A DNA stretch of 5,597 nt from NCBI GenBank assembly GCA_030453055.1, contig JAKDLC010000160.1, positions 1-5,597 of the forward strand, in the 5' to 3' direction. Made by a program: the position numbers and the translations under genes. Source of the DNA: Nitrosospira sp. Its GTDB lineage: Bacteria > Pseudomonadota > Gammaproteobacteria > Burkholderiales > Nitrosomonadaceae. Shown piece by piece: positions 1 to 5,597 of the stretch (the stretch's first letter is position 1; each line of letters starts with the position of its first letter). Under the pieces are notes generated by a model. That model made no database searches. It worked only from the letters and a program-made list of their open reading frames with translations, and had not been told where the DNA came from.

Positions 1-57
1 GCCGCATTTGCGAGGCAGCATCAACATCCGCTAAGATGCGTGATGGAGGAGACCTGA
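1..57 (+). CDS. clpS: ClpS, ATP-dependent Clp protease adaptor (C-terminal fragment)
   Basis: Only the last 18 codons and a TGA stop (55-57) are in the window; the gene begins to the left. The visible tail reads AAFARQHQHPLRCVMEET. From memory this lines up with the end of E. coli ClpS (KYARENEHPLLCTLEKA), sharing the AR..xHPL.C..E pattern. ClpS is a cytoplasmic adaptor that binds N-degron substrates and the ClpA N domain, handing the substrate to ClpAP. The stop codon lies one base before the clpA start, and the clpA ribosome binding site is inside the clpS coding sequence, so the two are almost certainly cotranscribed and translationally coupled. The N-degron pocket of ClpS lies outside the window and cannot be assessed. 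Identity rests on a short tail plus the conserved clpS-clpA gene order. Confidence 0.88.
   Translation, partial: AAFARQHQHPLRCVMEET
45..51 (+). promoter_or_regulatory. Ribosome binding site of clpA, inside the clpS end
   Basis: GGAGGAG lies 7 nt before the ATG at 59 and overlaps the last codons of clpS. It supports this ATG as the clpA start and implies translational coupling to clpS. Confidence 0.8.
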
Positions 58-58
58 A

Positions 59-2317
59 ATGATTGCTCAAGAACTGGAAGTAAGCTTACATATGGCGTTT
101 GTCGAATCGCGGCAGAAACGCCACGAATTCATCACGGTGGAACACCTGTTGCTCGCCATGCTCGACAATCCCACCGCCGCTGAGGTGTTGCGCGCCTGTT
201 CGGTCGATATAAACGATTTACGCAGGTTGCTCGCAGAGCATGTCACTGAGAACACACCGACAGTGGGCGGCAGCGGTGAAGTGGATACCCAGCCCACACT
301 TGGTTTTCAGCGCGTGATCCAGCGTGCGATCCTGCACGTCCAGTCTTCCGGAAAGAAAGAAGTCACAGGCGCCAACGTACTGGTGGCGATATTCGGCGAG
401 AAGGATTCTCATGCGGTTTATTTTCTGCATCAGAAGGGCGTGACCCGGCTCGATGTGGTGAATTATATTTCCCATGGCATCAGCAAGGTACCGCAAGGCG
501 GCGGCGCCAAGACCGAAAGCGACGGTGATACCGAGCAGGAACTGGGTGCGGGCGGTGCATTGGAAAGCTACGCCATCAATCTGAATAGCCAGGCGCTTGC
601 CGGCAAGATCGATCCGTTGATCGGTCGTGAAAAGGAATTGGAACGCCTGATACAGACATTGTGCCGCCGCCGCAAGAATAATCCTTTGCTGGTGGGTGAA
701 GCGGGAGTCGGCAAAACGGCCATCGCCGAGGGATTGGCGCGGCGAATCATTGAAAACGAAGTCCCCGAGATTCTTGCGCACCACCAGGTTTACGCGCTGG
801 ATATGGGCGCGCTGCTGGCTGGCACCAAATACCGCGGCGATTTCGAGCAGCGATTGAAGGCAGTGCTGAAACAACTGCTCGACAGTTCCAACGCCATCCT
901 GTTCATCGATGAAATTCATACGCTAATCGGGGCGGGAGCTGCTTCCGGAGGTACGCTGGATGCCTCCAATCTCCTTAAACCGGTACTTAACACGGGCCAA
1001 CTGAAATGCATCGGCGCCACCACTTACAGCGAATACCGGGGGATTTTTGAAAAGGATCACGCCCTGTCGCGCCGTTTTCAGAAGATCGATGTACCCGAGC
1101 CGAGCGTGGAAGAGACCGTCGCCATCCTGCGCGGCCTGAAAGCCCGCTACGAGGTGCATCACGGCGTCAAATATACCGCCGTTGCGCTCACTACCGCAGT
1201 GGAATTGTCGGCGCGCTTCATCAACGACCGGCATCTGCCCGATAAGGCCATTGACGTGATCGACGAAGCCGGCGCAGCACAGCGTATCCTGCCCAAATCG
1301 AAGCAACGCAAGGTTATCAGCAAGCATGAGATCGAGGACATCATCGCCAAAATCGCGCGCATTCCGGCGCAAAATGTTTCCAGTGATGATCGCAACACCC
1401 TGAAGACGCTGGATCGCGACCTGAAAGCGGTCGTATTCGGGCAGGACCGGGCCATCAATGCGCTGACGGCGGCGATCAAGATGGCGAGAAGCGGCTTGGG
1501 CAACCCGCAAAAACCAGTCGGCTCGTTTCTTTTTTCCGGTCCCACCGGGGTTGGCAAAACCGAGGTGGCGCGGCAACTGGCTTACGCATTAGGCATTCAT
1601 CTGCATCGCTTCGATATGTCGGAATACATGGAGCGGCATGCGGTGTCACGCCTGATCGGCGCGCCACCCGGTTATGTCGGTTTTGATCAGGGCGGTTTGC
1701 TCACCGAGGCCGTCATCAAACAGCCCTATTCGGTGCTGTTACTGGATGAAATTGAAAAAGCCCACCCGGATATTTTCAATATCCTCCTCCAGGTAATGGA
1801 TCATGGCACCTTGACGGATAACAACGGCCGCAAAGCGGATTTTCGCAATGTGGTCATAGTCATGACCACCAATGCCGGCGCCGAATCGCTCACCAGGGCC
1901 TCGATGGGCTTCACCAAGTCGTCGCAGGCAGGCGACGAAATGGCCGACATCAAACGCATGTTTACGCCGGAATTTCGCAACCGGCTGGACGCGATCATTT
2001 CTTTTGCGTCGCTGGACAGAGACGTAATCCTGCGCGTAGTGGATAAATTCCTGATGCAACTTGAAACGCAGTTGCACGAAAAGAAGGTGGAAGCGATATT
2101 CACCGATGCCCTCAGAGAGTATCTCGCCAAAAACGGCGTTGATCCTCTCATGGGCGCCCGCCCGATGGCACGGCTCATTCAGGATACGATTCGCAGCGCC
2201 TTGTCGGATGAGTTGCTGTTCGGACGCCTTGTCAACGGTGGCAAAGTGACGGTGGATATCGATACCGATAACAAAGTGAAACTCCAGTTCGAGGAAGAGG
2301 CCGCCATCGCGTTGTAA
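59..2317 (+). CDS. clpA: ClpA, ATP-binding subunit/unfoldase of the ClpAP protease
   Basis: ClpA is a cytoplasmic hexameric AAA+ unfoldase that threads substrates into ClpP, either directly or through ClpS. At 752 aa it is full length (E. coli ClpA is 758). Residues 1-145 are the Clp N domain that docks ClpS, opening with QELEVSL and the conserved RHEFITVEHLLLA. Residues 146-170 form a variable Gly/Glu-rich linker. AAA+ module 1 has Walker A GEAGVGKT (213-220), pore loop GTKYRG (255-260), Walker B with D284/E285 and arginine residues R338/R339. There is no long ClpB-type coiled-coil insertion after it, which separates ClpA from ClpB. Module 2 has Walker A GPTGVGKT (494-501), pore loop GAPPGYVG (534-541), Walker B LLLDE (D563/E564) and the sensor-2 motif GARP (699-702). 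The ClpP-docking loop reads MGF (616-618) where E. coli has IGL, and it is followed by FTPEFRNRLD. The start is fixed by a strong RBS and one-base spacing after clpS. No frameshift or missing catalytic residue is seen. Confidence 0.98.
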   Translation: MIAQELEVSLHMAFVESRQKRHEFITVEHLLLAMLDNPTAAEVLRACSVDINDLRRLLAEHVTENTPTVGGSGEVDTQPTLGFQRVIQRAILHVQSSGKKEVTGANVLVAIFGEKDSHAVYFLHQKGVTRLDVVNYISHGISKVPQGGGAKTESDGDTEQELGAGGALESYAINLNSQALAGKIDPLIGREKELERLIQTLCRRRKNNPLLVGEAGVGKTAIAEGLARRIIENEVPEILAHHQVYALDMGALLAGTKYRGDFEQRLKAVLKQLLDSSNAILFIDEIHTLIGAGAASGGTLDASNLLKPVLNTGQLKCIGATTYSEYRGIFEKDHALSRRFQKIDVPEPSVEETVAILRGLKARYEVHHGVKYTAVALTTAVELSARFINDRHLPDKAIDVIDEAGAAQRILPKSKQRKVISKHEIEDIIAKIARIPAQNVSSDDRNTLKTLDRDLKAVVFGQDRAINALTAAIKMARSGLGNPQKPVGSFLFSGPTGVGKTEVARQLAYALGIHLHRFDMSEYMERHAVSRLIGAPPGYVGFDQGGLLTEAVIKQPYSVLLLDEIEKAHPDIFNILLQVMDHGTLTDNNGRKADFRNVVIVMTTNAGAESLTRASMGFTKSSQAGDEMADIKRMFTPEFRNRLDAIISFASLDRDVILRVVDKFLMQLETQLHEKKVEAIFTDALREYLAKNGVDPLMGARPMARLIQDTIRSALSDELLFGRLVNGGKVTVDIDTDNKVKLQFEEEAAIAL

Positions 2318-2342
2318 ATAATGTAAATACAGGCACAAACAT

Positions 2343-2380
2343 GCAATAAAAAAGGCGCGTGTCCGCGACTTTTTTATTGC
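2343..2380. terminator. Bidirectional rho-independent terminator between clpA and the dodecin gene
   Basis: A perfect 12-bp inverted repeat, GCAATAAAAAAG (2343-2354) and CTTTTTTATTGC (2369-2380), encloses a GC-rich inner stem CGCG/CGCG (2356-2359 and 2364-2367) with loop TGTC and one G-A mismatch between the two stems. Read on either strand, the GC stem is followed by a run of six T. It starts 26 nt after the clpA stop and ends 18 nt from the dodecin stop, so it sits where two converging transcripts need to end. The inner GC stem is only 4 bp, so efficiency depends on the A/U-tract pairing. Confidence 0.82.
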
Positions 2381-2398
2381 GAGATCATCGCAGTCGAG

Positions 2399-2620
2399 CT
2401 ATTTGCTCTTTGTTTCATATTTGAAAGATAGACTCACCCTCGCGCGATACGCGATCACTTTACCGTCCTCGATTACCATATCGAGCTTTTCAATTTCCGC
2501 AATCCTCAAATCCCTCAACGTTTTTGCCGCAGTCTTGACGGCATTGTTGGCGGCGTCCTCCCAGGATATCTTGCTGGTTCCGACTATCTCCGTTATTCGA
2601 TAAATGCTATCTTTTGCCAT
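2399..2620 (-). CDS. Dodecin family protein (SecE2/calcium-dodecin-like, lacking the flavin Trp)
   Basis: Dodecins are small cytoplasmic proteins of about 65-75 aa that form hollow dodecamers binding flavins, CoA or ions. This one is 73 aa. It shows the family's N-terminal strand with IVGTS (12-16), one helix (about 19-36) and the paired strands AEIEKLDMVIEDGK (41-54) and YRARVSLSFKYE (58-69). From memory it resembles M. tuberculosis Rv0379/SecE2, a described calcium-binding dodecin: shared features are GTSxxSWE, DxRxAxI/V, DM and YRxxxxxSFK. The flavin-stacking Trp of archaeal and many bacterial dodecins (W36 in Halobacterium) aligns without gaps to Ile40, so riboflavin or FMN sandwiching of the classical kind is unlikely. 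The ligand is therefore open. The start is supported by AAGGAG 7 nt upstream. It appears monocistronic: it faces clpA tail-to-tail and lies 331 bp downstream of cphA on the same strand. No signal peptide or membrane segment is seen. Confidence 0.9.
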   Translation of the reverse strand: MAKDSIYRITEIVGTSKISWEDAANNAVKTAAKTLRDLRIAEIEKLDMVIEDGKVIAYRARVSLSFKYETKSK

Positions 2621-2627
2621 GAGTCTT

Positions 2628-2633
2628 CTCCTT
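2628..2633 (-). promoter_or_regulatory. Ribosome binding site of the dodecin gene
   Basis: On the minus strand AAGGAG lies 7 nt before the ATG at 2620-2618. It confirms the start chosen for the 73-aa product; no alternative in-frame start is better placed. Confidence 0.75.
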
Positions 2634-2676
2634 TTTGGTTAGCCACTAAACACACGCCGAGCAAACCCAGCGCATT

Positions 2677-2689
2677 AAACCACTGGTTT
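2677..2689. promoter_or_regulatory. 13-bp palindrome upstream of the dodecin gene, possible operator
   Basis: AAACCA C TGGTTT is a perfect inverted repeat with 6-bp arms around one base. It lies 57 to 69 bp upstream of the dodecin start, where a promoter or short leader would be. The symmetry suits a homodimeric DNA-binding protein, but the regulator is unknown. A short palindrome in an intergenic region can arise by chance, so this is only a candidate. Confidence 0.25.
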
Positions 2690-2730
2690 CAGCTTATGAT
2701 TATTCTTGGCAGATTGCAATGAGGATTAGT

Positions 2731-2888
2731 CCGGATGTTTCATAAATTCGCGTGATGATTGCGCAGGATTTGTTTTGTAGGGGGATTTTGCGAAAGAGCG
2801 GCGTAGTGGCTCATACGCCCGACTGAACAAAATTCCCATACGAAACAAAAGACCAGCAAGGGCGCGCGTCAATTTATGAAACATCCGG
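2731..2888. repeat. 158-bp palindromic element with perfect 18-bp terminal inverted repeats (MITE-like)
   Basis: CCGGATGTTTCATAAATT (2731-2748) is matched exactly by its reverse complement at 2871-2888. Inside these ends the arms still resemble each other when one is reverse-complemented: TTTGTTTTGTAGGGGGATTTTG on the left side (from about 2769) corresponds to a similar stretch ending near 2826, with several substitutions and small gaps. A further hairpin, GGCGTA (2800-2805) and TACGCC (2814-2819), has its centre at 2809.5, the same centre as the whole element. The unit is therefore one long imperfect palindrome with no coding capacity. That architecture fits a MITE, or an insertion sequence collapsed to its two ends. 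TAGT occurs immediately left (2727-2730) and two bases beyond the right end (2891-2894), which may be a decayed target duplication. It could also fold in RNA and affect cphA 3' ends. I do not recognise the parental family with certainty. Confidence 0.65.
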
Positions 2889-2909
2889 GATAGTATCGAA
2901 TACCGGATG
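2882..2909 (-). terminator. Possible weak terminator hairpin downstream of cphA
   Basis: CATCCGG (2882-2888) and CCGGATG (2903-2909) can pair across a 14-nt loop, and the loop contains its own GTAT/ATAC complementarity. Read on the minus strand, the hairpin follows the cphA stop by about 42 nt and is succeeded by TTTCATAAATT, a poor U-tract. It may end or stabilise the cphA transcript, but one arm is the end of the palindromic element, so it may be incidental. Confidence 0.3.
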
Positions 2910-2951
2910 CACTTCGTTCTGTAGTCGATAATAATACCAAATGTGGTAGGT

Positions 2952-5528
2952 TCATGTCAGCTCGGCGACCACTCGCTGGGTAATGTACCCAAGCGCTTCT
3001 TCCACCTGATCGACAAGAATAAGGCATAGCTCACCGGCTTTCAGGCTGGCAAAAGCGGCGTCGATGGCCACAAACTCGCCACTGATTTCTTTAACGTCAC
3101 GGGTGCGTTTCGCGTTCTCCAGGCCTTGCCGCAACAGCCCAAGCACCTCACCGTCGGCACGGCCTCGCTGGCATTGATCCTGATAAAGCACCACCTCGTC
3201 GAAAGCGTCGCCGAGTATCTCGGTCTGCTGACGAATGTCTTCGTCGCGCCGGTCGCCGGCCCCGCTGATGACGACGGAACGCCGGTTCGCCGGCATGTTG
3301 TCAATGGCGCGCACGAGCGCCCGAATTGCGTCTGCGTTGTGACCGTAGTCGGCAATCAGAGTAGCACCGCGGTGACTGAACAGATTGAAACGACCCGGCG
3401 CGGTTTGCGTGTCACTGACAAAACCGGCCAAGCCGGCGCGGATGATCTCCCAATCCAGGCCTAGCGCCCAGCCCGCTCCCACGGCAGCCATCGCGTTTTC
3501 GATCTGAAATACGACCATGCCGTTTTGCGTGACCGGGATTCCAGCCAGTGGTATCCGGTGCTCGACACCGCCTTCCGAGGCGACGATCGAACCGCCGTCG
3601 AGATAAACGACGCGTCTACCTTGCGCGCGGTGTTTGGCTATGACCGGATTGCCGGGGGCACCGGCGAAGAAAGTAACCGAGCCGGGACAGTGGATGGCCA
3701 TGCCAGCTACCAGAGAATCGGCCGCATTGAGCACGGCGACGCCTGTGCCCGGCATAACGTTTTGCACGATGACGCGCTTGACAGCGGTCAAATCCTCCAC
3801 CGTATTAATATACGAGAGACCCAGATGATCGCCCATGCCGATATTGGTCACCACCGCTACATGGCAACGATCGAATCCCAGTCCTTCGCGCAACAAGCCG
3901 CCCCGTGCCGTCTCGAGTACCGCGGCGTCGACGTCGGGATGGAGAAGCACTTTTTTTGCGCTCTTCGGACCGCTGCAATCGCCGGTATCAATACGCTGAC
4001 CATCAATGTAAACGCCGTCGGTGCTGGTCATACCGACACGCATGCCTTGATAATCGAGGATATTGGCGATCAGGCGAACGGTAGTGGTCTTGCCGTTGGT
4101 CCCACTCACCGCGACAACCGGGATGCGCGCGTCATCGCCATCTTCAAACATGTTGGCAATGATCGCTGCCCCCACCGCGCGTCCTTTGCCGAATGAAGGC
4201 TGCAAGTGCATGCGGAGGCCCGGTGCGGCGTTAATCTCGATAATGGCGCCATGTCCTTCCAGCGGATTCGACACACCATCGCAAACAACATCGATGCCGC
4301 AGATGTCGAGACCTATCATTTGTGCTGCGGCTTCCACGCGCGCAGCGAGCTCGGGATGAACGTCATCGGTCACATCGGTAGCTGTGCCTCCGGTGGAAAG
4401 ATTGGCGTTATTGCGTAGAAAAACGCGAGCCCCTTCAGGCAGTATGGATTCTGCCGTCAGACCCTGGGTTGCCAGATGGGCGAGAGCAATTTCATCGAGA
4501 TGGATTTTCGTCAGCGAGTTGGCGTGACCCTCACCGCGACGCGGGTCACTATTGACCTGCTCCACCAACTGGCTAATACGGTGCGCGCCATCACCGATAA
4601 CCTCAGGTGGGTCGCGTCGCGCAGCCGCAATCAATTTATTGCCGACAACGAGCATGCGGTAGTCGTGACCTGGAATACAACGCTCCACCAGCACTTCGCC
4701 GCTGATTTCCGCCGCTATCGCGTAAGCCGCTTCCACCTGCTCTCGGCTGGCAAGATTTACGCCTACCCCCTGTCCCTGATTGCCATCCTGCGGCTTGACG
4801 ACCACCGGCCCGCCGATTTCACAAGCGGCAGCCCAGGCATCCTCCGCATTCACCACCGGCCGGCCTGATGGAACAGGGATGCCGGCAGCGCTGAGCAGCG
4901 TTCGGGTCAATTCCTTATCCTGCGCGATCGACTCAGCCACGGCCCCCGTCAGGCCGGTTTCAGCGGCCTGGATACGTCGCTGCTTACTGCCCCAGCCAAA
5001 TTGCACCATACTCCCGTCAGTCAGACGGCGAAAGGGGATACCGCGCGCAACAGCGGCGCCGACAATCGCACCCGTACTCGGCCCAAGGCGTATTTCTTCG
5101 TTCAGGGCGCGCAAACGGCCTACCGCGTCGGCCAAATCGAAAGCAATATCCTCGGCCGCCGCGCGGCACAGGGCTTGTGAGAGTTCTGTGGCGAGCCTGC
5201 CCACCGCTTCTTCGCTGTACTCAACAACAACCTGATAAATACCGGTTTCCAGCGTTTCCATGGTGCCGCTAAAGGTCACTGGGCACCCGGCTTGCACTTG
5301 TAGACCCAGCGTAGCGCGTTCGAATGCGTGCGCCATAGTCAAGGCGCCATGATGAGTGGCCGGCCGGACCAGATCGATTTCCGGAAATCGCTCCTGCAGC
5401 CGATCCAGAAAACCCGGTAGTCCGCCAGGATGGCACGCGGCTTCGCCGCAGGAAACAATAGCTTCTATAGCTGTATGACGGCTCCACAAATTGGGGCCGC
5501 GCAATGCGCGGATGCGTGATACTTTCAT
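2952..5528 (-). CDS. cphA: Cyanophycin synthetase (CphA)
   Basis: CphA builds cyanophycin in the cytoplasm, adding Asp to the backbone and then Arg to the Asp side chain, with one ATP used per step. The 858 aa length is near the usual 850-900. Residues 1-160 are the N domain, opening with the family signature LRGPNLWS (9-16). Residues about 165-465 are the ATP-grasp (Asp-adding) domain, with [14 protein letters not shown] (242-255, K245), D413 and the metal-ligand motif EIN (E431, N433) before AAPGLRMH. Residues 470-858 are the Mur-ligase-like (Arg-adding) domain, with P-loop SGTNGKTTT (475-483), [10 protein letters not shown] (561-570), PGRFN (711-715), DYGHNADAI (727-735) and [10 protein letters not shown] (756-765). 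Both active sites look intact, unlike cyanobacterial CphA2. In the N domain the HxxEH motif I remember from primer-processing CphA1 enzymes is H67-A-F-E70-R71. AAGGAG lies 8 nt upstream of the ATG. No cyanophycinase gene is in the window. A tandem cphA paralogue upstream is plausible. Confidence 0.96.
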   Translation of the reverse strand: MKVSRIRALRGPNLWSRHTAIEAIVSCGEAACHPGGLPGFLDRLQERFPEIDLVRPATHHGALTMAHAFERATLGLQVQAGCPVTFSGTMETLETGIYQVVVEYSEEAVGRLATELSQALCRAAAEDIAFDLADAVGRLRALNEEIRLGPSTGAIVGAAVARGIPFRRLTDGSMVQFGWGSKQRRIQAAETGLTGAVAESIAQDKELTRTLLSAAGIPVPSGRPVVNAEDAWAAACEIGGPVVVKPQDGNQGQGVGVNLASREQVEAAYAIAAEISGEVLVERCIPGHDYRMLVVGNKLIAAARRDPPEVIGDGAHRISQLVEQVNSDPRRGEGHANSLTKIHLDEIALAHLATQGLTAESILPEGARVFLRNNANLSTGGTATDVTDDVHPELAARVEAAAQMIGLDICGIDVVCDGVSNPLEGHGAIIEINAAPGLRMHLQPSFGKGRAVGAAIIANMFEDGDDARIPVVAVSGTNGKTTTVRLIANILDYQGMRVGMTSTDGVYIDGQRIDTGDCSGPKSAKKVLLHPDVDAAVLETARGGLLREGLGFDRCHVAVVTNIGMGDHLGLSYINTVEDLTAVKRVIVQNVMPGTGVAVLNAADSLVAGMAIHCPGSVTFFAGAPGNPVIAKHRAQGRRVVYLDGGSIVASEGGVEHRIPLAGIPVTQNGMVVFQIENAMAAVGAGWALGLDWEIIRAGLAGFVSDTQTAPGRFNLFSHRGATLIADYGHNADAIRALVRAIDNMPANRRSVVISGAGDRRDEDIRQQTEILGDAFDEVVLYQDQCQRGRADGEVLGLLRQGLENAKRTRDVKEISGEFVAIDAAFASLKAGELCLILVDQVEEALGYITQRVVAELT

Positions 5529-5536
5529 TAACAGCG

Positions 5537-5542
5537 CTCCTT
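5537..5542 (-). promoter_or_regulatory. Ribosome binding site of cphA
   Basis: On the minus strand AAGGAG, within AAAAAGGAGCGCTGTTA, precedes the ATG at 5528-5526 by 8 nt. It supports the start that gives the expected N-terminal sequence [13 protein letters not shown]. Confidence 0.75.
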
Positions 5543-5549
5543 TTTCAAC

Positions 5550-5597
5550 CTAAATCCGGTAGTTGGACGGGGTGAAGTGTGCGGTTTTTGGGGTGCA
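5550..5597 (-). CDS. Possible C-terminal tail of a gene upstream of cphA
   Basis: On the minus strand an open frame enters from the window edge, reads CTPKTAHFTPSNYRI and stops at TAG (5552-5550), 21 bp before the cphA start. The short spacing, with only the cphA RBS in between, is what an operon junction would look like. Betaproteobacteria often carry two adjacent cphA genes, so the upstream gene could be a second cyanophycin synthetase. Fifteen codons are too few to identify it, and other frames also stay open for much of this length (one of them to TAA at 5531-5529), so this could be noncoding leader or promoter sequence. Confidence 0.28.
   Translation of the reverse strand, partial: CTPKTAHFTPSNYRI

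Larger units (their letters stand above)
2621..2951. other. Gene-free intergenic stretch between cphA and the dodecin gene
   Basis: This 331-bp stretch holds no ORF with a plausible start, RBS and coding character. From the dodecin side it contains the dodecin RBS, a 13-bp palindrome (2677-2689), the 158-bp palindromic element (2731-2888), a hairpin overlapping that element's right edge (2882-2909) and a small inverted repeat, TACCA/TGGTA (2935-2939 and 2944-2948), just past the cphA stop. The dodecin promoter should lie here on the minus strand, but I could not identify convincing -35/-10 hexamers. Confidence 0.6.

Noticed and set aside
218..2338. Long minus-strand ORFs opposite clpA (218-919, 923-1576, 1739-2338)
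   Set aside because: They are antisense shadows of a strongly conserved clpA frame. Their translations show no recognisable domain and they lack ribosome binding sites.
2403..2603. Plus-strand 66-codon ORF opposite the dodecin gene
   Set aside because: The minus-strand product is a clear dodecin with a good RBS; the plus-strand frame starts inside it and has no RBS.
2691..2719. Possible dodecin promoter: TTGCAA with a 17-bp spacer and TAAGCT on the minus strand
   Set aside because: The -10-like hexamer matches the consensus at only half its positions, and other placements are no better, so no promoter is called.
3525..4196. Plus-strand ORFs opposite cphA (for example 3525-4196 and 4780-5235)
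   Set aside because: They are antisense to an intact cyanophycin synthetase with all motifs in frame. Composition and lack of family features mark them as shadows.
1..5597. A hidden multi-gene defence or novel system
   Set aside because: All three complete genes belong to known housekeeping or storage families with intact motifs. Nothing in their order or sequence supports a new joint system, and no CRISPR array, tRNA or toxin-antitoxin pair is seen.

Overview
The window reads as an ordinary chromosomal segment of a proteobacterium, most likely a betaproteobacterium (Nitrosomonadales or Burkholderiales-like). Three things point there: the clpS-clpA pair, proteins close to but clearly distinct from E. 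coli ClpA, and a heterotrophic-type cyanophycin synthetase of the kind I associate with betaproteobacterial two-gene cphA loci. The taxonomic call is inference from protein character, not from a search.

Layout. Positions 1-57 (+) hold the last 18 codons and the stop of clpS, the N-degron adaptor. One base later clpA (59-2317, +) encodes the complete ClpA unfoldase, with two intact AAA+ modules. A symmetric hairpin with A- and T-tracts (2343-2380) follows and can serve as a terminator for both converging transcription units. On the minus strand lies a 73-aa dodecin (2399-2620). Its sequence resembles the mycobacterial SecE2/'calcium dodecin' type, and it has Ile in place of the flavin-stacking Trp. 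A 331-bp gene-free stretch (2621-2951) separates it from cphA (2952-5528, -), an 858-aa cyanophycin synthetase with an intact ATP-grasp site and an intact Mur-ligase site. The right edge (5550-5597, -) may carry the last codons of another minus-strand gene just upstream of cphA.

How the genes work together. ClpS and ClpA act with ClpP (not in the window) in regulated proteolysis and form a translationally coupled pair. CphA makes the Asp/Arg storage polymer cyanophycin. The dodecin is probably an independent small-ligand or ion-binding shell. I see no sequence evidence that links the three units into one pathway.

The least explained feature is a 158-bp palindromic element (2731-2888) between cphA and the dodecin gene. 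Its 18-bp terminal arms are perfect, its interior arms are diverged, and an apical hairpin sits exactly at its centre. It looks like a MITE or the collapsed ends of an insertion sequence. The other points worth checking are the loss of the HxxEH motif in the CphA N domain and the dodecin's missing Trp. I found no convincing undescribed multi-gene system.
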